Positions 11,220 to 20,253 of a stretch of DNA of 64,000 nucleotides are shown here, in pieces. A program made the translations under genes and the position numbers. How positions within the stretch are numbered: the stretch's first letter is position 1; the number at the start of each line of letters is the position of its first letter. The stretch is from Candidatus Sulfotelmatobacter sp. GTDB taxonomy: Bacteria > Vulcanimicrobiota > Vulcanimicrobiia > Vulcanimicrobiales > Vulcanimicrobiaceae. The stretch spans positions 165,189 to 229,188 of the forward strand of contig DATJRY010000013.1 of the NCBI GenBank assembly GCA_035504415.1. The letters run 5' to 3'. Below the pieces are notes generated by a model. That model saw nothing but the letters and a program-made list of their open reading frames with translations, searched no databases and had not been told where the DNA came from.

Positions 11220-13454
11220 TTGTTCGAACGGTTTCGCCGCGCGTCGCGCCTGATGCTCGCCGTGCTCGCGTTCCTTGGTCTCCTAGCGCCTCAGGCGTAC
11301 GCGGCCAACGCAGCACCTACGGTCGTTTCGGTCACGGTTACCGGCAACACCCACGTCCCGACCGATCGAATTCTCGCGGTCGTTCGCACGAAAGTCGGTG
11401 ATCCGTTCGATCCCGCGGTCGTGCAGGAGGACCTGCGCGCGATCGCCGCGCTCGGCTTCTTCGCCGACCAGGCGCCGCCGGTGATTCGCCAGCGGCCCGA
11501 CGGCGTCGCCGTGACCTTCCGCGTCATCGAGAATCCGGTCGTCACCGCGATTCACTTCGAGGGCAACAAGAGCGTCTCGGCCGACACGCTGCTGGCGCTG
11601 ATGGACACCGCGGTCGGCCAAGTCTTCAACATCTCGACGTACCAGCAAGACGTCCTGAAGATCAACAGTTACTACAACAAGATCGGCTTCGGCGGTCAGG
11701 TGCCCTCGCACGTCGTCGACGTCAACATCACGCCCGACGGCGTGCTGACGCTCAAGCTGCAAGAAGGCCTGACGGTTCGTCAGGTCATCATCACCGGGCC
11801 GCCCGAAGGCGACCCGCTGCTGCCGCCCAACCTGATCAAGGCCGCGCTCGTGACCAAGCCCGGCAGCCCGTTCTCCGACGAGCAGCGCGACAAGGACTAC
11901 GACGCGCTCAAGGCGCTCTACGAGAAGTACGATCTCAAGATCGGCGACCTCGAGGCCGGCGTCGATCCGACCACGATCGACGAGAAGACCGGCACCGCGG
12001 ACGTGCGCTACACGATCAGCGTGCTGCGCGTCGGCGCGATCGAGATCACCGGCAACACCAAGACGCACGACGACGTCATCCGCCGCGAGCTGCGCTTGCG
12101 GCCGGGCATGGTGGTGACCGACAGCGCGCTGCGCCGCGACTACGACCGCCTCAACAACCTAGGCTTCTTCGAGAAGATCGACTTCCAGGCCAAGCCCGGA
12201 CCCGATCCCAAGCGGCCGGGCCTGGTCACGCTGAACTGGCAGGTCAAGGAGCAGCGCACCGGCACCGCGACGTTGGGCGCCGGCTACTCGGGCGGTATCA
12301 CCGGCACCGGTCTGACCGGCAACCTCTCGTACCAGCAGAACAACATCAACGGCACCGGCGACGGCGGCGCGATCCGCATCGAGCGCGGCGCGCGCATCTC
12401 CGACGCGCAGCTCTCGGCGACGATTCCGTACCTGGGCAACACGCCGGCCTCGCAGAAGTACAGCCTGGGCGCGACGATCTTCGATCAGTCGCAGACCAAC
12501 TACTATCCGGTCTACTACGACTGCGGAGCGGGCTCGGGCGTCGACGTGACCTGCCCGACGACCGGCATTCCGGTCGCGATCGTGCCGCCCAACGCGACCC
12601 AGTACTCGCTGGTCAACGGGATCATCTCGACCTATCAGACCAGCTCGCGCGGCATCACCGTCAACCTCGGGCGCCGCCTGACCGACATCTTCCACGTCAG
12701 CGGCGGCCTGAACATCGAGTCGGTCGCCTCGCAGGCGACGGTCCCGTTGCCGTACGCGTTCACCTCGAACCCCGGCAACGAGCTGTCCGGCTGCGTCAAC
12801 GAGTTCGAAGGCTGCAACACCGCCAGCGACGCGCTGGGCGTGGTCGCGCCGTCGATCGCCGAGATCGACTCGACCAAGGCCTATCCGCTGCACAGCGTCG
12901 TGTTCGGGTTCGGCGCCGACTCGCGCGACGACGTGTTCAACCCGACCCGCGGTTGGCTCGTCAACCTCAGCGACGAGCTGAGCGAACCGTCGTTCGGCTC
13001 GGCCTTCCACTACGATCTGCTCGTGGCCGACGTCGCGAAGTTCTTCCCGATCGGCAAGGGCTGGACGCTGGGCATCCACGGCGTCGACGGCAGCTCGACC
13101 GGCGCGCTGCCGACGAACAAACTGTTCATCTTCTCGGACCAGCAGCTGCGCGGCTACGAGGACCCCTTCTACGGGACCGACGAGCTGCTCGGCCAGATCG
13201 AGCTGCGCATCCCGCTGACCAAGGATCGCAAGTTCTCGATCGTGACCTTCGGCGACGACGGCGCGGTCCGCATCCGCGGAGCGACGCTGGGCGGGGTGTT
13301 CGATCCCGCTCTCGCGAACTACACCTGGCACGGTGACGTCGGCGTGGGTGTCCGCTTCGACGTCCCGCAGCTCGGGCTGCATACCCTGCGCCTCGACTTC
13401 GCCAAGGGCAGCCTCGGAACGCACACCTCGTTCGGCATCGGCCAGAGTTTCTAG
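11220..13454 (+). CDS. bamA: Outer-membrane assembly factor BamA (Omp85)
   Basis: BamA is the outer-membrane insertase for beta-barrel proteins. The TTG start gives MFERFRRASR, a hydrophobic stretch and a cleavage site near AQPYA-type residue 28 (actual sequence APQAYA|ANAA), and GAAGGA sits at proper spacing upstream. POTRA domains follow, each opening with patterns such as VSVTVTGNTHVPTDRIL, VTAIHFEGNKSVSADTLL and VGAIEITGNTKTHDDVI. The last ~350 residues form the Omp85 barrel, ending in Phe (GIGQSF), the usual outer-membrane targeting residue. The mature protein is about 716 residues, shorter than the E. coli protein. Three Skp-like genes follow directly. I see no sign that it is a TamA or another Omp85 subtype, but that cannot be excluded. 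Confidence 0.93.
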   Translation: MFERFRRASRLMLAVLAFLGLLAPQAYAANAAPTVVSVTVTGNTHVPTDRILAVVRTKVGDPFDPAVVQEDLRAIAALGFFADQAPPVIRQRPDGVAVTFRVIENPVVTAIHFEGNKSVSADTLLALMDTAVGQVFNISTYQQDVLKINSYYNKIGFGGQVPSHVVDVNITPDGVLTLKLQEGLTVRQVIITGPPEGDPLLPPNLIKAALVTKPGSPFSDEQRDKDYDALKALYEKYDLKIGDLEAGVDPTTIDEKTGTADVRYTISVLRVGAIEITGNTKTHDDVIRRELRLRPGMVVTDSALRRDYDRLNNLGFFEKIDFQAKPGPDPKRPGLVTLNWQVKEQRTGTATLGAGYSGGITGTGLTGNLSYQQNNINGTGDGGAIRIERGARISDAQLSATIPYLGNTPASQKYSLGATIFDQSQTNYYPVYYDCGAGSGVDVTCPTTGIPVAIVPPNATQYSLVNGIISTYQTSSRGITVNLGRRLTDIFHVSGGLNIESVASQATVPLPYAFTSNPGNELSGCVNEFEGCNTASDALGVVAPSIAEIDSTKAYPLHSVVFGFGADSRDDVFNPTRGWLVNLSDELSEPSFGSAFHYDLLVADVAKFFPIGKGWTLGIHGVDGSSTGALPTNKLFIFSDQQLRGYEDPFYGTDELLGQIELRIPLTKDRKFSIVTFGDDGAVRIRGATLGGVFDPALANYTWHGDVGVGVRFDVPQLGLHTLRLDFAKGSLGTHTSFGIGQSF

Positions 13455-13457
13455 ACC

Positions 13458-14267
13458 ATGGAGAACCTGATCACGCGTGGGCGCTTGGCCGCCCTCGCCT
13501 TCGCAGTCGGCACCGCGGTGCTGGCGACGACCGCCGTCGGAGCGACCGACGTGACCGACATCGGCACGCTCGACCAGAGCGTGCTGGGGTCGATTCCCGC
13601 CTTCCAGTCGGCGAATCGGCAGCTGCAGCAGTACGGCGCCACCCTCCAGAAGCAATATCTGGCGCGGGCGCAGCACGCCTCGCAAGCCGACCAGCAGAAG
13701 CTCGCCAGCGAGTTCCAGGCGAAGATGTCCGACAAGCAGCGCGCGCTGGTCGGGCCGCTGATGCAGAAGGCGCAGATCGCCGTCGCGTCCGTCGCCTCCT
13801 CGAAGAATCTGAGCGTCGTGCTCGACAAGCGCATGGTCGTGGTCGGCGGTCAGAACATCACCGGCAACGTCCGCGACCTGCTGACCGGGATCGGCGATCC
13901 GGTGCCCCCGGTCTCCACGCCGCCGCCATCGCACGTCGGCTTCGTCGACCAGCAGCAGATCGACGCGACCCCCAAGGTCAAAGCCGCGAGCGACGACTTC
14001 GTCCAGTTCAAGGCGCAGCAGGACAAGATCTTCGGCGACAAGCTCAAGAGCGCGCACACCGACGCCGATCGCGACGCGGTGCTCAAGGACTACCGCAAGA
14101 CGCTCGACGACCGCCAGAACGCGACGCTCAAGCCGGTCATCGACCAGACGCGCAGCGCGATCGCCGACGTCGCGCGCAGCAAGGGCCTCGTGCTCGTCGT
14201 CGACCGGGCCGACATCATCTACGGCGGCACCGACATCACCTCGGACGTCACCGCAAAACTGAAGTGA
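13458..14267 (+). CDS. Tandem Skp/OmpH-like periplasmic protein
   Basis: Skp/OmpH proteins are periplasmic chaperones that hold unfolded outer-membrane proteins for BamA. This 269-residue protein has a signal peptide (residues 1-29, ending AVGA) and then two Skp-like units. Unit 1 (about 30-145) is a helical hairpin rich in Gln/Ala/Lys and ends in a strand motif LSVVLDKRMVVVGGQNITGNV. Unit 2 (about 158-269) repeats this and ends LVLVVDRADIIYGGTDITSDV. The repeated xVVxxxxxxxGGxxIT closing motif is the OmpH signature. It starts 3 nt after bamA, and its stop overlaps the next gene by 4 nt. A double Skp chain is unusual because the classic chaperone is a homotrimer of single units. Confidence 0.8.
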   Translation: MENLITRGRLAALAFAVGTAVLATTAVGATDVTDIGTLDQSVLGSIPAFQSANRQLQQYGATLQKQYLARAQHASQADQQKLASEFQAKMSDKQRALVGPLMQKAQIAVASVASSKNLSVVLDKRMVVVGGQNITGNVRDLLTGIGDPVPPVSTPPPSHVGFVDQQQIDATPKVKAASDDFVQFKAQQDKIFGDKLKSAHTDADRDAVLKDYRKTLDDRQNATLKPVIDQTRSAIADVARSKGLVLVVDRADIIYGGTDITSDVTAKLK

Positions 14268-15580
14268 TCCGCGGCGCGCGTTCGATCGCCGGCTCTCTCG
14301 CCGCGGTTGCCGCCGCGGCGCTGCTCTCGTCGTGCGCTCGCCCGGCACCGGCACCGCCCGGCTCGAACGCGATCGGCTACGTCGACATGACGCTGCTGGT
14401 CCAGAAGCACCCGCTCTACGATCAGCTGGCGCGCTACGATCGCTCGCTCGAGGCGTTCGACCTCAGCCAGACGGTGCCGCAGGCCGGCGTTCCCGACGCC
14501 GAGCTGCGCCGGCGCGAAGCGGAGCTCGAGCGCGAGCTGCACGACGCCGCCGACCGCACCCAGAAGCTGCTCGACCAGAAGCAGCAGCAGTACCAGACGC
14601 AGGAGCAGCAGGCCATCGCGGCCGCGCTGCGCGGCGCCGGCTTCGGCGGCCCGAGCGCGGCGCAGATCGCGGGCAGCGTGACCTCGACCGCGCAGCAGCA
14701 GCAGAGCACCGTCGCGACGCAAGTGCAGCACGATTACAACAGCTACCGCGAGACGCTGCAGTCGCAGGACCGCGCGCAGATGATCGCCGCGCAGAAGGCG
14801 CTGGCGGCGCGAGCGGACCGCACCTATCGCGCGCAGGCCGAGCAGCTGCAGGCCAAGGAGTCGGCGCTCTCGCTGCAACTGGCCAGCGCCGACGCGCCGA
14901 CGCGCCTGGCGCTCAAGACCAAGCTGTCCTCGCTGGCGCTCGACGACGCGACGCGCGAGGACGCGCAGAAGCAGCTCCAGGACCTGGACCGGAAGGAAGC
15001 CGACCAGGTCGCCGCGATGCGCAATCGCGATCAGCAGACGCTGGCCGCGCTGCAGACGCAGCTCAAAGCCCAGGTCCAGCGCGATCTCGATACGCAGATC
15101 GCTTCGATCTCGAAGCGATCGCTGACCTCGCTGGCCCAGCGGCAGAAGACGCTGGCCGCGCAGATCACCCCGTTCAGCGCCAACGCGGTCGGCACGAAAG
15201 GCCAAGTCAACCCGAGCCTGCCGGCGCCGCTGCGGGCGCGCATCCAGCAGCTGCACGACGACTATCAGAAGCGCTTCCAGAGCGACGCCAAGACGACCAT
15301 CGCGGACTTCCAGAAGACCCGCGAGGACCTCTCGCGCCGGTACGCCGAGCTGCACGGGATCGACGCCGGCGCCGACAGCGGCGCGCAGGCGCAGATCGCC
15401 GACCTCAAGCGCAAGCGCGACGACCTCTACGGTGAGATCACCGGCCAGATCGATCGCGAAGTCAAGCTGATCGCGCAGCAGCGCGGTATTTCCGTCGTCC
15501 TCTCGGACGTCGTCGCACCCGCCGGCGGAGTCGACCTCACGCCGGACGCTCTCAAGGACATCGAAAGCCTCCACCAATGA
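14264..15580 (+). CDS. Long coiled-coil Skp/OmpH-like lipoprotein
   Basis: The 438-residue product begins with a lipoprotein signal (SLAAVAAAALLSSCARP; lipobox SSC near residue 24). It opens the mature part with the OmpH-type strand AIGYVDMTLLVQKHPLYDQL and closes with GISVVLSDVVAPAGGVDLTPDAL. Between them lies an unusually long helical region of about 330 residues, very rich in Gln, Ala, Arg and Asp, that should form extended coiled coils. It therefore looks like an Skp-type hairpin with much longer tentacles, tethered to a membrane by lipid. The GTG start overlaps the previous gene by 4 nt and its own stop overlaps the next by 4 nt, so the three Skp-like genes are probably coupled. A periplasmic chaperone or spacer role is inferred. 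Confidence 0.72.
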   Translation: MIRGARSIAGSLAAVAAAALLSSCARPAPAPPGSNAIGYVDMTLLVQKHPLYDQLARYDRSLEAFDLSQTVPQAGVPDAELRRREAELERELHDAADRTQKLLDQKQQQYQTQEQQAIAAALRGAGFGGPSAAQIAGSVTSTAQQQQSTVATQVQHDYNSYRETLQSQDRAQMIAAQKALAARADRTYRAQAEQLQAKESALSLQLASADAPTRLALKTKLSSLALDDATREDAQKQLQDLDRKEADQVAAMRNRDQQTLAALQTQLKAQVQRDLDTQIASISKRSLTSLAQRQKTLAAQITPFSANAVGTKGQVNPSLPAPLRARIQQLHDDYQKRFQSDAKTTIADFQKTREDLSRRYAELHGIDAGADSGAQAQIADLKRKRDDLYGEITGQIDREVKLIAQQRGISVVLSDVVAPAGGVDLTPDALKDIESLHQ

Positions 15581-15984
15581 GACTCGCACCCGCGCTCTTC
15601 GCCGCCGGCTTGTTGGCCCTGTCCGCTTGCTCGAACAACGCATCGAGCAGCGGCATCGGCCTGATCGACTCGCAGCGCATTCAGGCGAACTGGCCGAAGT
15701 TTCAGAACTACCAGAACCAGTTGGCGGTGGACGCGCAGACGATCGAGCGTTCGAAGGGCTCCGCCAACCAGAAGCTCAAAGAGCGCGCCGAGCTGCAGCA
15801 GAAGTTCTTGCAGGCGCAGACCGAGCTGACCGACGACGTCACCAAGGCGGCGCAGCAGGTCGCGAACGACAAGCACCTGACCTACGTGTTTACCCGCGAG
15901 TACGTGGGCTACGGCGGCGTCGACATCACGCCGGACGTCGAGAAGGTTCTCCAGATCGTGGAGAAGCCGTCGCCCACGCCGTGA
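15577..15984 (+). CDS. Skp/OmpH-like lipoprotein
   Basis: This 135-residue protein has a lipoprotein signal (MRLAPALFAAGLLALSAC; lipobox LSAC) and a single Skp/OmpH unit. The mature part starts GIGLIDSQRIQANWPKFQNY, continues through a Gln/Lys-rich helix and ends LTYVFTREYVGYGGVDITPDV. This is the simplest of three consecutive Skp-like genes between bamA and lpxD, a position where skp sits in many diderms. It overlaps both the previous gene and lpxD by 4 nt. Lipidation is atypical for Skp, which is usually soluble in the periplasm, so it may act at a membrane surface. The chaperone role is inferred from family and position. Confidence 0.8.
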   Translation: MRLAPALFAAGLLALSACSNNASSSGIGLIDSQRIQANWPKFQNYQNQLAVDAQTIERSKGSANQKLKERAELQQKFLQAQTELTDDVTKAAQQVANDKHLTYVFTREYVGYGGVDITPDVEKVLQIVEKPSPTP

Positions 15985-17006
15985 CGCTCGCCCTGGGCGC
16001 GTTCGCCGAACGCACCGGCGGCCGCGTCGTCGGCGATCCCTCGGTGCTGGTCGAGCGGGTCGCCGCCGTCGACGACGCCGGGCCCGGCGCGCTGACCTTC
16101 GCGGTCGACGCGCACTATCTCAAAGTCGCGCTGGCATCGAGCGCCGCCGCCGTCCTCACCGACGCCAAGCTGCTGCGCGAGGGCGAACGCTACGCCAAGC
16201 CGATCCTGGCCGTCGACAACACGCGGGTCGCGCTGGCGCGTCTGCTGGCCGCGTTCGAACCGCCGCGTCCGCGCGGCCCGTTCGTCGACCCCAGCGCCGT
16301 CGTCGACCCCAGCGCGTCGATCGGCGCCGACGTTTGGATCGGACCCAACGTCGTGGTCGGGGCGCAGGCCCGGGTCGGCGATCGCACCGTGCTCGCCGCC
16401 GGCGTCGTGCTGGGCGCGGGCGCCCGGGTCGGCGCCGACGCGTACTTCCACCCGCGCGCCTACTTGGCGCACGGCTGCATCGCCGGCGACCGCGTCATCC
16501 TGCAAGCGGGCGCCGTGGTCGGTGCGGACGGCTTCGGCTGGGCCTTCGACCAGGGTCGGCTGCAGAAGATCCCGCAGGTCGGGATCGTCGAGCTGGGCGA
16601 CGACGTGGAGATCGGTGCCAACTCGTGCGTCGACCGGGCCCAGACGGGCGTCACCGCGATCGGCGAGGGCAGCAAGATCGACAACCTGGTCCAGATCGGC
16701 CACAACTGCCGCATCGGCAAGCACACCGCGATCGCGGCCCTGACCGGGCTGGCCGGGACGACCACCATCGGCGACTACGTCCAGGTCGGCGGTCACTCCG
16801 GCTTCCGCGGCCACATCACCGTCGGCGACCGGGTCACCGTCTCGGGCAACGCCATGGTCTGGGGCGACGTCGCCCCCGGCGCGACCATCAGCGGTCAGCC
16901 GGCGCACGACCACCGCGAGGAGATCCGACTCCAGGCGTACCTCCGCCGCCTGCCGAAACTGTTCGCCCGGGTCGACGCGCTCGACGGCGGCCCACCGAAG
17001 AGCTGA
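15981..17006 (+). CDS. lpxD: UDP-3-O-acylglucosamine N-acyltransferase LpxD
   Basis: LpxD adds the second acyl chain, at N-2, of the lipid A precursor, using acyl-ACP. The 341-residue protein has the N-terminal uridine-binding domain (about residues 1-100, with DDAGPGALTFAVD), then a left-handed beta-helix of hexapeptide repeats ([LIV]-G-x4). The catalytic His is in QIGHNCRIGKH (H241), and GADGFGWAFD is the conserved LpxD loop. The GTG start overlaps the upstream Skp-like gene by 4 nt, and the length matches E. coli LpxD. It is followed by lpxC with a 2-nt gap. Confidence 0.95.
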   Translation: MTLALGAFAERTGGRVVGDPSVLVERVAAVDDAGPGALTFAVDAHYLKVALASSAAAVLTDAKLLREGERYAKPILAVDNTRVALARLLAAFEPPRPRGPFVDPSAVVDPSASIGADVWIGPNVVVGAQARVGDRTVLAAGVVLGAGARVGADAYFHPRAYLAHGCIAGDRVILQAGAVVGADGFGWAFDQGRLQKIPQVGIVELGDDVEIGANSCVDRAQTGVTAIGEGSKIDNLVQIGHNCRIGKHTAIAALTGLAGTTTIGDYVQVGGHSGFRGHITVGDRVTVSGNAMVWGDVAPGATISGQPAHDHREEIRLQAYLRRLPKLFARVDALDGGPPKS

Positions 17007-17008
17007 CG

Positions 17009-17881
17009 TTGCAGTATCAGTCCACGTTGCGCGACGCGATCGGCTTCGAGGGAGTCGGTCTCCACACCGGCGCCCCGGCGCGCGTCCGCGTCCTCCCCGC
17101 CCCGGCCGGCCACGGCCTGCGCTTCCGCCTCGACGACGCGGTCGAGTTTCCCGCGCGCGCCGACTACGTGGTCGAGACCGTGCGGGCGACCGTGCTGGGG
17201 TCGGGCGAGCACCGCGTCTCGACGGTCGAACATCTGCTCAGCGCGCTGCTGGGCTGCGGTGTCGACAACGCGCTGATCGACGTCCACGGGCCGGAGATCC
17301 CGGTCGAGGACGGCAGCGCCAAGGTCTTCGCCGACGCCATCGACGCCGTCGGCCTGGCGCCGCAGCGCGAGGCGCGGGTGCGCTGGATCCCGACCCAGAC
17401 GCACGTCTTTCGCGACGGCGACAAGCTGCTGGTGATCGCGCCGGCCTCGAGCTTCCGCGTGCGCATGACGGTCGACTACCCGCCGCCGGTCGGCGCGCAG
17501 TACGTCGAGGCCGAGATCGTGCCCGAGCAGTACCGCGCGCAGGTGGCCCCCAACCGCACGTTCGGCTTCCAGCACGAGATCGAGGCGCTGATCCGCCGCG
17601 GCTTGGCGCTGGGCGGGACGCTCGACAACGCGGTGGTGTTCGGTCCGGACGGCCCGCTGGCGCCGTTGCGCGCGCCGAGCGAGCCGTGTCGGCACAAGAT
17701 CCTCGACCTGGTCGGCGATTTCGCGCTGCTCGGCGCCTACCCGCAGTGCGAGGTCGTCGCGATCAAGAGCGGTCACAAGCTCCACTGCACCGCCGTGCGC
17801 GAGCTGGTGGGTTCGCCTGCGGCGAACCCGTCGCGGTCCTCGCTTCGCTCCGGTCCGCTTACCGCCGGCGAACCGGTCTAG
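17009..17881 (+). CDS. lpxC: UDP-3-O-acyl-GlcNAc deacetylase LpxC
   Basis: LpxC is the zinc deacetylase that commits precursors to lipid A. With the TTG start at 17009 the protein is 290 residues and begins MQYQSTLRDAIGFEGVGLHTG, the usual N-terminus. Zinc and catalytic residues are visible: H75 in STVEHLLSAL, H229 and D233 in HKILDLVGD, and H256 in KSGHKLHC. The last ~23 residues (after VREL) are encoded by a palindromic repeat element and look like an added tail. It is not fused to FabZ, unlike in Bacteroidetes; fabZ is the next gene, 6 nt on. Confidence 0.95.
   Translation: MQYQSTLRDAIGFEGVGLHTGAPARVRVLPAPAGHGLRFRLDDAVEFPARADYVVETVRATVLGSGEHRVSTVEHLLSALLGCGVDNALIDVHGPEIPVEDGSAKVFADAIDAVGLAPQREARVRWIPTQTHVFRDGDKLLVIAPASSFRVRMTVDYPPPVGAQYVEAEIVPEQYRAQVAPNRTFGFQHEIEALIRRGLALGGTLDNAVVFGPDGPLAPLRAPSEPCRHKILDLVGDFALLGAYPQCEVVAIKSGHKLHCTAVRELVGSPAANPSRSSLRSGPLTAGEPV
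17809..17838. repeat. REP-like palindromic element, copy 1
   Basis: GGGTTCGCC and GGCGAACCC form a perfect 9-bp stem with a TGC loop at 17809-17829, followed by GTCGCGGTC. A 27-bp stretch of this (17812-17838) matches 23251-23277 with one mismatch. A further half-copy, GGCGAACC, lies near 17866. It overlaps the 3' end of lpxC and is translated as its C-terminal tail. Confidence 0.65.
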
Positions 17882-17887
17882 CCCAGC

Positions 17888-18361
17888 ATGGCCGCCTACG
17901 ACGTGCGCGAGATCATGCGGATCTTGCCGCACCGCTACCCGATGCTCTTGCTGGACCGCATCCTCGAGCTCGAGCCGATGGTCAGCGCGCGCGGCTACAA
18001 GAACGTCAGCGTCAACGAGCCGATGCTGACCGGCCATTTCCCGCTCAACCCGGTGCTGCCGGGCGTCTACATCATCGAAGCGCTGGCGCAGCTGGCCGGC
18101 ACGACGATCTTGAAGCCGGGCGATCAGAGCCGCAAGACGCCGTACCTGGCCGGCGTCGACGGCTTCCGCTTCCGCCGCCCCGTCATCCCGGGCGACCGGC
18201 TCGACATGTGGGCCCGCGTCGCCCGCGTCAAGCTCAACATGGGCGTCGTCGTGGTCGAGGCGAAGGTCGGCGACGAGCTGGTCTGCGCCGGCGAGCTGAT
18301 GTTCTCGGTCGTCAGCGATCCGGGCGCGTTCGGCGTCGACGCGACGGTGCTGCACCTGTGA
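17888..18361 (+). CDS. fabZ: 3-hydroxyacyl-ACP dehydratase FabZ
   Basis: FabZ dehydrates 3-hydroxyacyl-ACP and so competes with the Lpx acyltransferases for the same substrate, which explains its conserved place among lpx genes. The 157-residue protein begins with YDVREIMRILPHRYPMLLLDR. It carries the hot-dog-fold catalytic pair: H50 in LTGHFPLNPVLPGV and E64 in IIEALAQLAG. The ATG start lies 6 nt after lpxC, and its stop overlaps lpxA. Confidence 0.96.
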   Translation: MAAYDVREIMRILPHRYPMLLLDRILELEPMVSARGYKNVSVNEPMLTGHFPLNPVLPGVYIIEALAQLAGTTILKPGDQSRKTPYLAGVDGFRFRRPVIPGDRLDMWARVARVKLNMGVVVVEAKVGDELVCAGELMFSVVSDPGAFGVDATVLHL

Positions 18362-19131
18362 TCCATCCGACCGCCGTCGTCCACCCCACCGCGAAGATCG
18401 GCGTCGACGTCGAGATCGGGCCATACTGCATCGTCGGCGCGAAGGTCGCCATCGGCGCGCGCTCGCTGCTGCTGGCGCACGTCGTCGTCAACGGCCGCAC
18501 CACCATCGGCGAGGACTGCGAGATCCACCCGTTCAGCACGGTGGGCGGCCCCTCGCAAGACCGCAAGGCCGTCGTCGGTGAAGACGCCGTCACGACGATC
18601 GGCGATCGCACCGTGATCCGCGAGTACGTCTCGATCAACCGCGGCACCGCCGATGCCGGCGGCGTCACCTCGGTCGGCAACGACTGCCTGTTGCTCGGCT
18701 ACACGCACGTCGCGCACAATTGCCGCATCGGCGACCACGTCACGATGTCGAACTTGGCGCAGCTGGCCGGACACGTCGTCGTCGAGGACCACGCCTCGAT
18801 CGGCGCGATGGCTGGCGTCCACCAGTTCGTGCGCATCGGCCGCTTCGCGTTCGTCGGCGGCTACAGCAAGATCGTGCGCGACGTTCCGCCGTTCTTCTTG
18901 GCGGAAGGGAACCCGGCCGAGGTCTACGGGCTCAACGCCGTCGGCCTGCGTCGCGCCGGCTTCTCGCGCGAGGCGTTGGGCGAGCTCAAGGACGCGTACA
19001 AGACGATCTACCGCTCGGAGCGCAACGTCTCGCAGGCCGTTTCGGTGCTGCGCGAGACGGTGTCGACGGACGAGGGACGCACGTTGCTGGCGTTCCTCGA
19101 AGCCTCGTCCGACCGCGGGATCACCAAGTAG
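18358..19131 (+). CDS. lpxA: UDP-GlcNAc O-acyltransferase LpxA
   Basis: LpxA performs the first step of lipid A synthesis, 3-O-acylation of UDP-GlcNAc. With the GTG start at 18358 the protein has 257 residues, beginning MIHPTAVVHPTAKIGVDVEIGPYC. It shows hexapeptide repeats throughout, the LpxA motif IREYVSINRGT and the catalytic-His region LLLGYTHVAHNCRIGD (H120 equivalent). The C-terminal helical domain runs from GLRRAGFSREALGELKDAYK onward. It overlaps fabZ by 4 nt and is followed 12 nt later by lpxB. Confidence 0.96.
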   Translation: MIHPTAVVHPTAKIGVDVEIGPYCIVGAKVAIGARSLLLAHVVVNGRTTIGEDCEIHPFSTVGGPSQDRKAVVGEDAVTTIGDRTVIREYVSINRGTADAGGVTSVGNDCLLLGYTHVAHNCRIGDHVTMSNLAQLAGHVVVEDHASIGAMAGVHQFVRIGRFAFVGGYSKIVRDVPPFFLAEGNPAEVYGLNAVGLRRAGFSREALGELKDAYKTIYRSERNVSQAVSVLRETVSTDEGRTLLAFLEASSDRGITK

Positions 19132-19143
19132 CGGTCGCGCGCC

Positions 19144-20253
19144 GTGCGCGTCTTCGTGAGCACGGGCGAGGCCTCGGGAGAGCTGCTCGCCGCCGACCTG
19201 TTGGGTGCGATGCGCGCGCGCGTCGCGCTCGAGGCCGAGGGCATCGGGAACGAGCGCCTGGAGGCCGCCGGCGTGCGGCTGGTGCAGCGCACGCGCGGCT
19301 GGGCGTCGCTGGGGCCGATCTCCGCGCTGCGCAAGATTCCGCGCTTGTACGCGATCATGCTGCGCACGGCGTGGCAGCTGCGCCGCCGGCCGCCGGACCT
19401 GGTACTGCTGGTCGACTTCGGCGCCTTCAACGTGCGCTTGGCGAAGACGCTGCGGCAGCTCGGGTTTCGCACGCCGATCGTCTACTACGCGCCGCCCGCG
19501 GCGTGGCTCGACAACGTCAAGCGCGCCTATCAGGTCGCGCGGCTGTGCGATCCGCTCACGCTGTTCCGTCACCAAGCGGACTTCTATCGCGGGCTCAAGC
19601 TCCCGATCGGGTTCGTCGGCCACCCGCTGGTGAGTACCATCGGCGCCCGCCCGCCGCTGCCGCCGCCGCCGGCCAACGGCGGCCTGATCGCGATCCTGCC
19701 CGGCAGCCGCGGCGGGGAGATCGAACGCCACGCGCCGCGGCTGCTCGACGCGCTGGCGCGCGTGCGCGAGCTGCGCCCGAACGTGCGCGCGCTGCTGGTC
19801 GCGGCCGACGACGACGCGCAGCGGCACCTCGAGCATCTGCTCGCGCTGCGCTCGCCGCTGCCGGTCGAGATCGTGCGCGACACGCGTGACGCGCTGCGCC
19901 GTGCCGACGCCGCCGCCATCGCGTCGGGGACGGCGGTCCTCGAGGCGGCGCTGGTGCAGACGCCGGCGCTGGCGCTGTACGTGCTCTCCGAAGCGCAGGC
20001 GAAGATCGCCCGCCGCGTCTATCGCGGCGCCTACATCACGCTGCCGAACCTGGTGCTCGACGAGCCGCTCGTCCCCGAGCTGCTGCAAGAGGCCGCGACG
20101 CCCGCCGCCTTGGCCGACGCGCTGGTCGCGCTGCTGGCCGCACCCGACCGGCAGCTGGCCGGCTACGCGCGCCTGCGCGAGGCGCTCGGGCCGCCCGACT
20201 CGCTGCAGCGCAACGCGGCCTGGGTGCTCGAGCGCGTCAGCGGGCCGGTGTGA
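19144..20253 (+). CDS. lpxB: Lipid-A-disaccharide synthase LpxB
   Basis: LpxB (a GT19 glycosyltransferase) joins lipid X to UDP-2,3-diacylglucosamine to form the lipid A disaccharide. The 369-residue product opens with MRVFVSTGEASGELLAADLL. It also shows VLLVDFGAFNVRLAK, the YYAPPAAWLDN region (usually YYVSPQVWAW) and ILPGSRGGEIERHAPRLL with an SGTAVLEAAL donor-site motif. GTG start. Its substrate lipid X requires an LpxH, LpxI or LpxG activity; the next gene is a metallophosphoesterase that could supply it. Confidence 0.93.
   Translation: MRVFVSTGEASGELLAADLLGAMRARVALEAEGIGNERLEAAGVRLVQRTRGWASLGPISALRKIPRLYAIMLRTAWQLRRRPPDLVLLVDFGAFNVRLAKTLRQLGFRTPIVYYAPPAAWLDNVKRAYQVARLCDPLTLFRHQADFYRGLKLPIGFVGHPLVSTIGARPPLPPPPANGGLIAILPGSRGGEIERHAPRLLDALARVRELRPNVRALLVAADDDAQRHLEHLLALRSPLPVEIVRDTRDALRRADAAAIASGTAVLEAALVQTPALALYVLSEAQAKIARRVYRGAYITLPNLVLDEPLVPELLQEAATPAALADALVALLAAPDRQLAGYARLREALGPPDSLQRNAAWVLERVSGPV

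Noticed and set aside
12635..12877. An 80-codon minus-strand frame opposite bamA
   Set aside because: It lies completely inside the conserved BamA coding region and shows no independent features.
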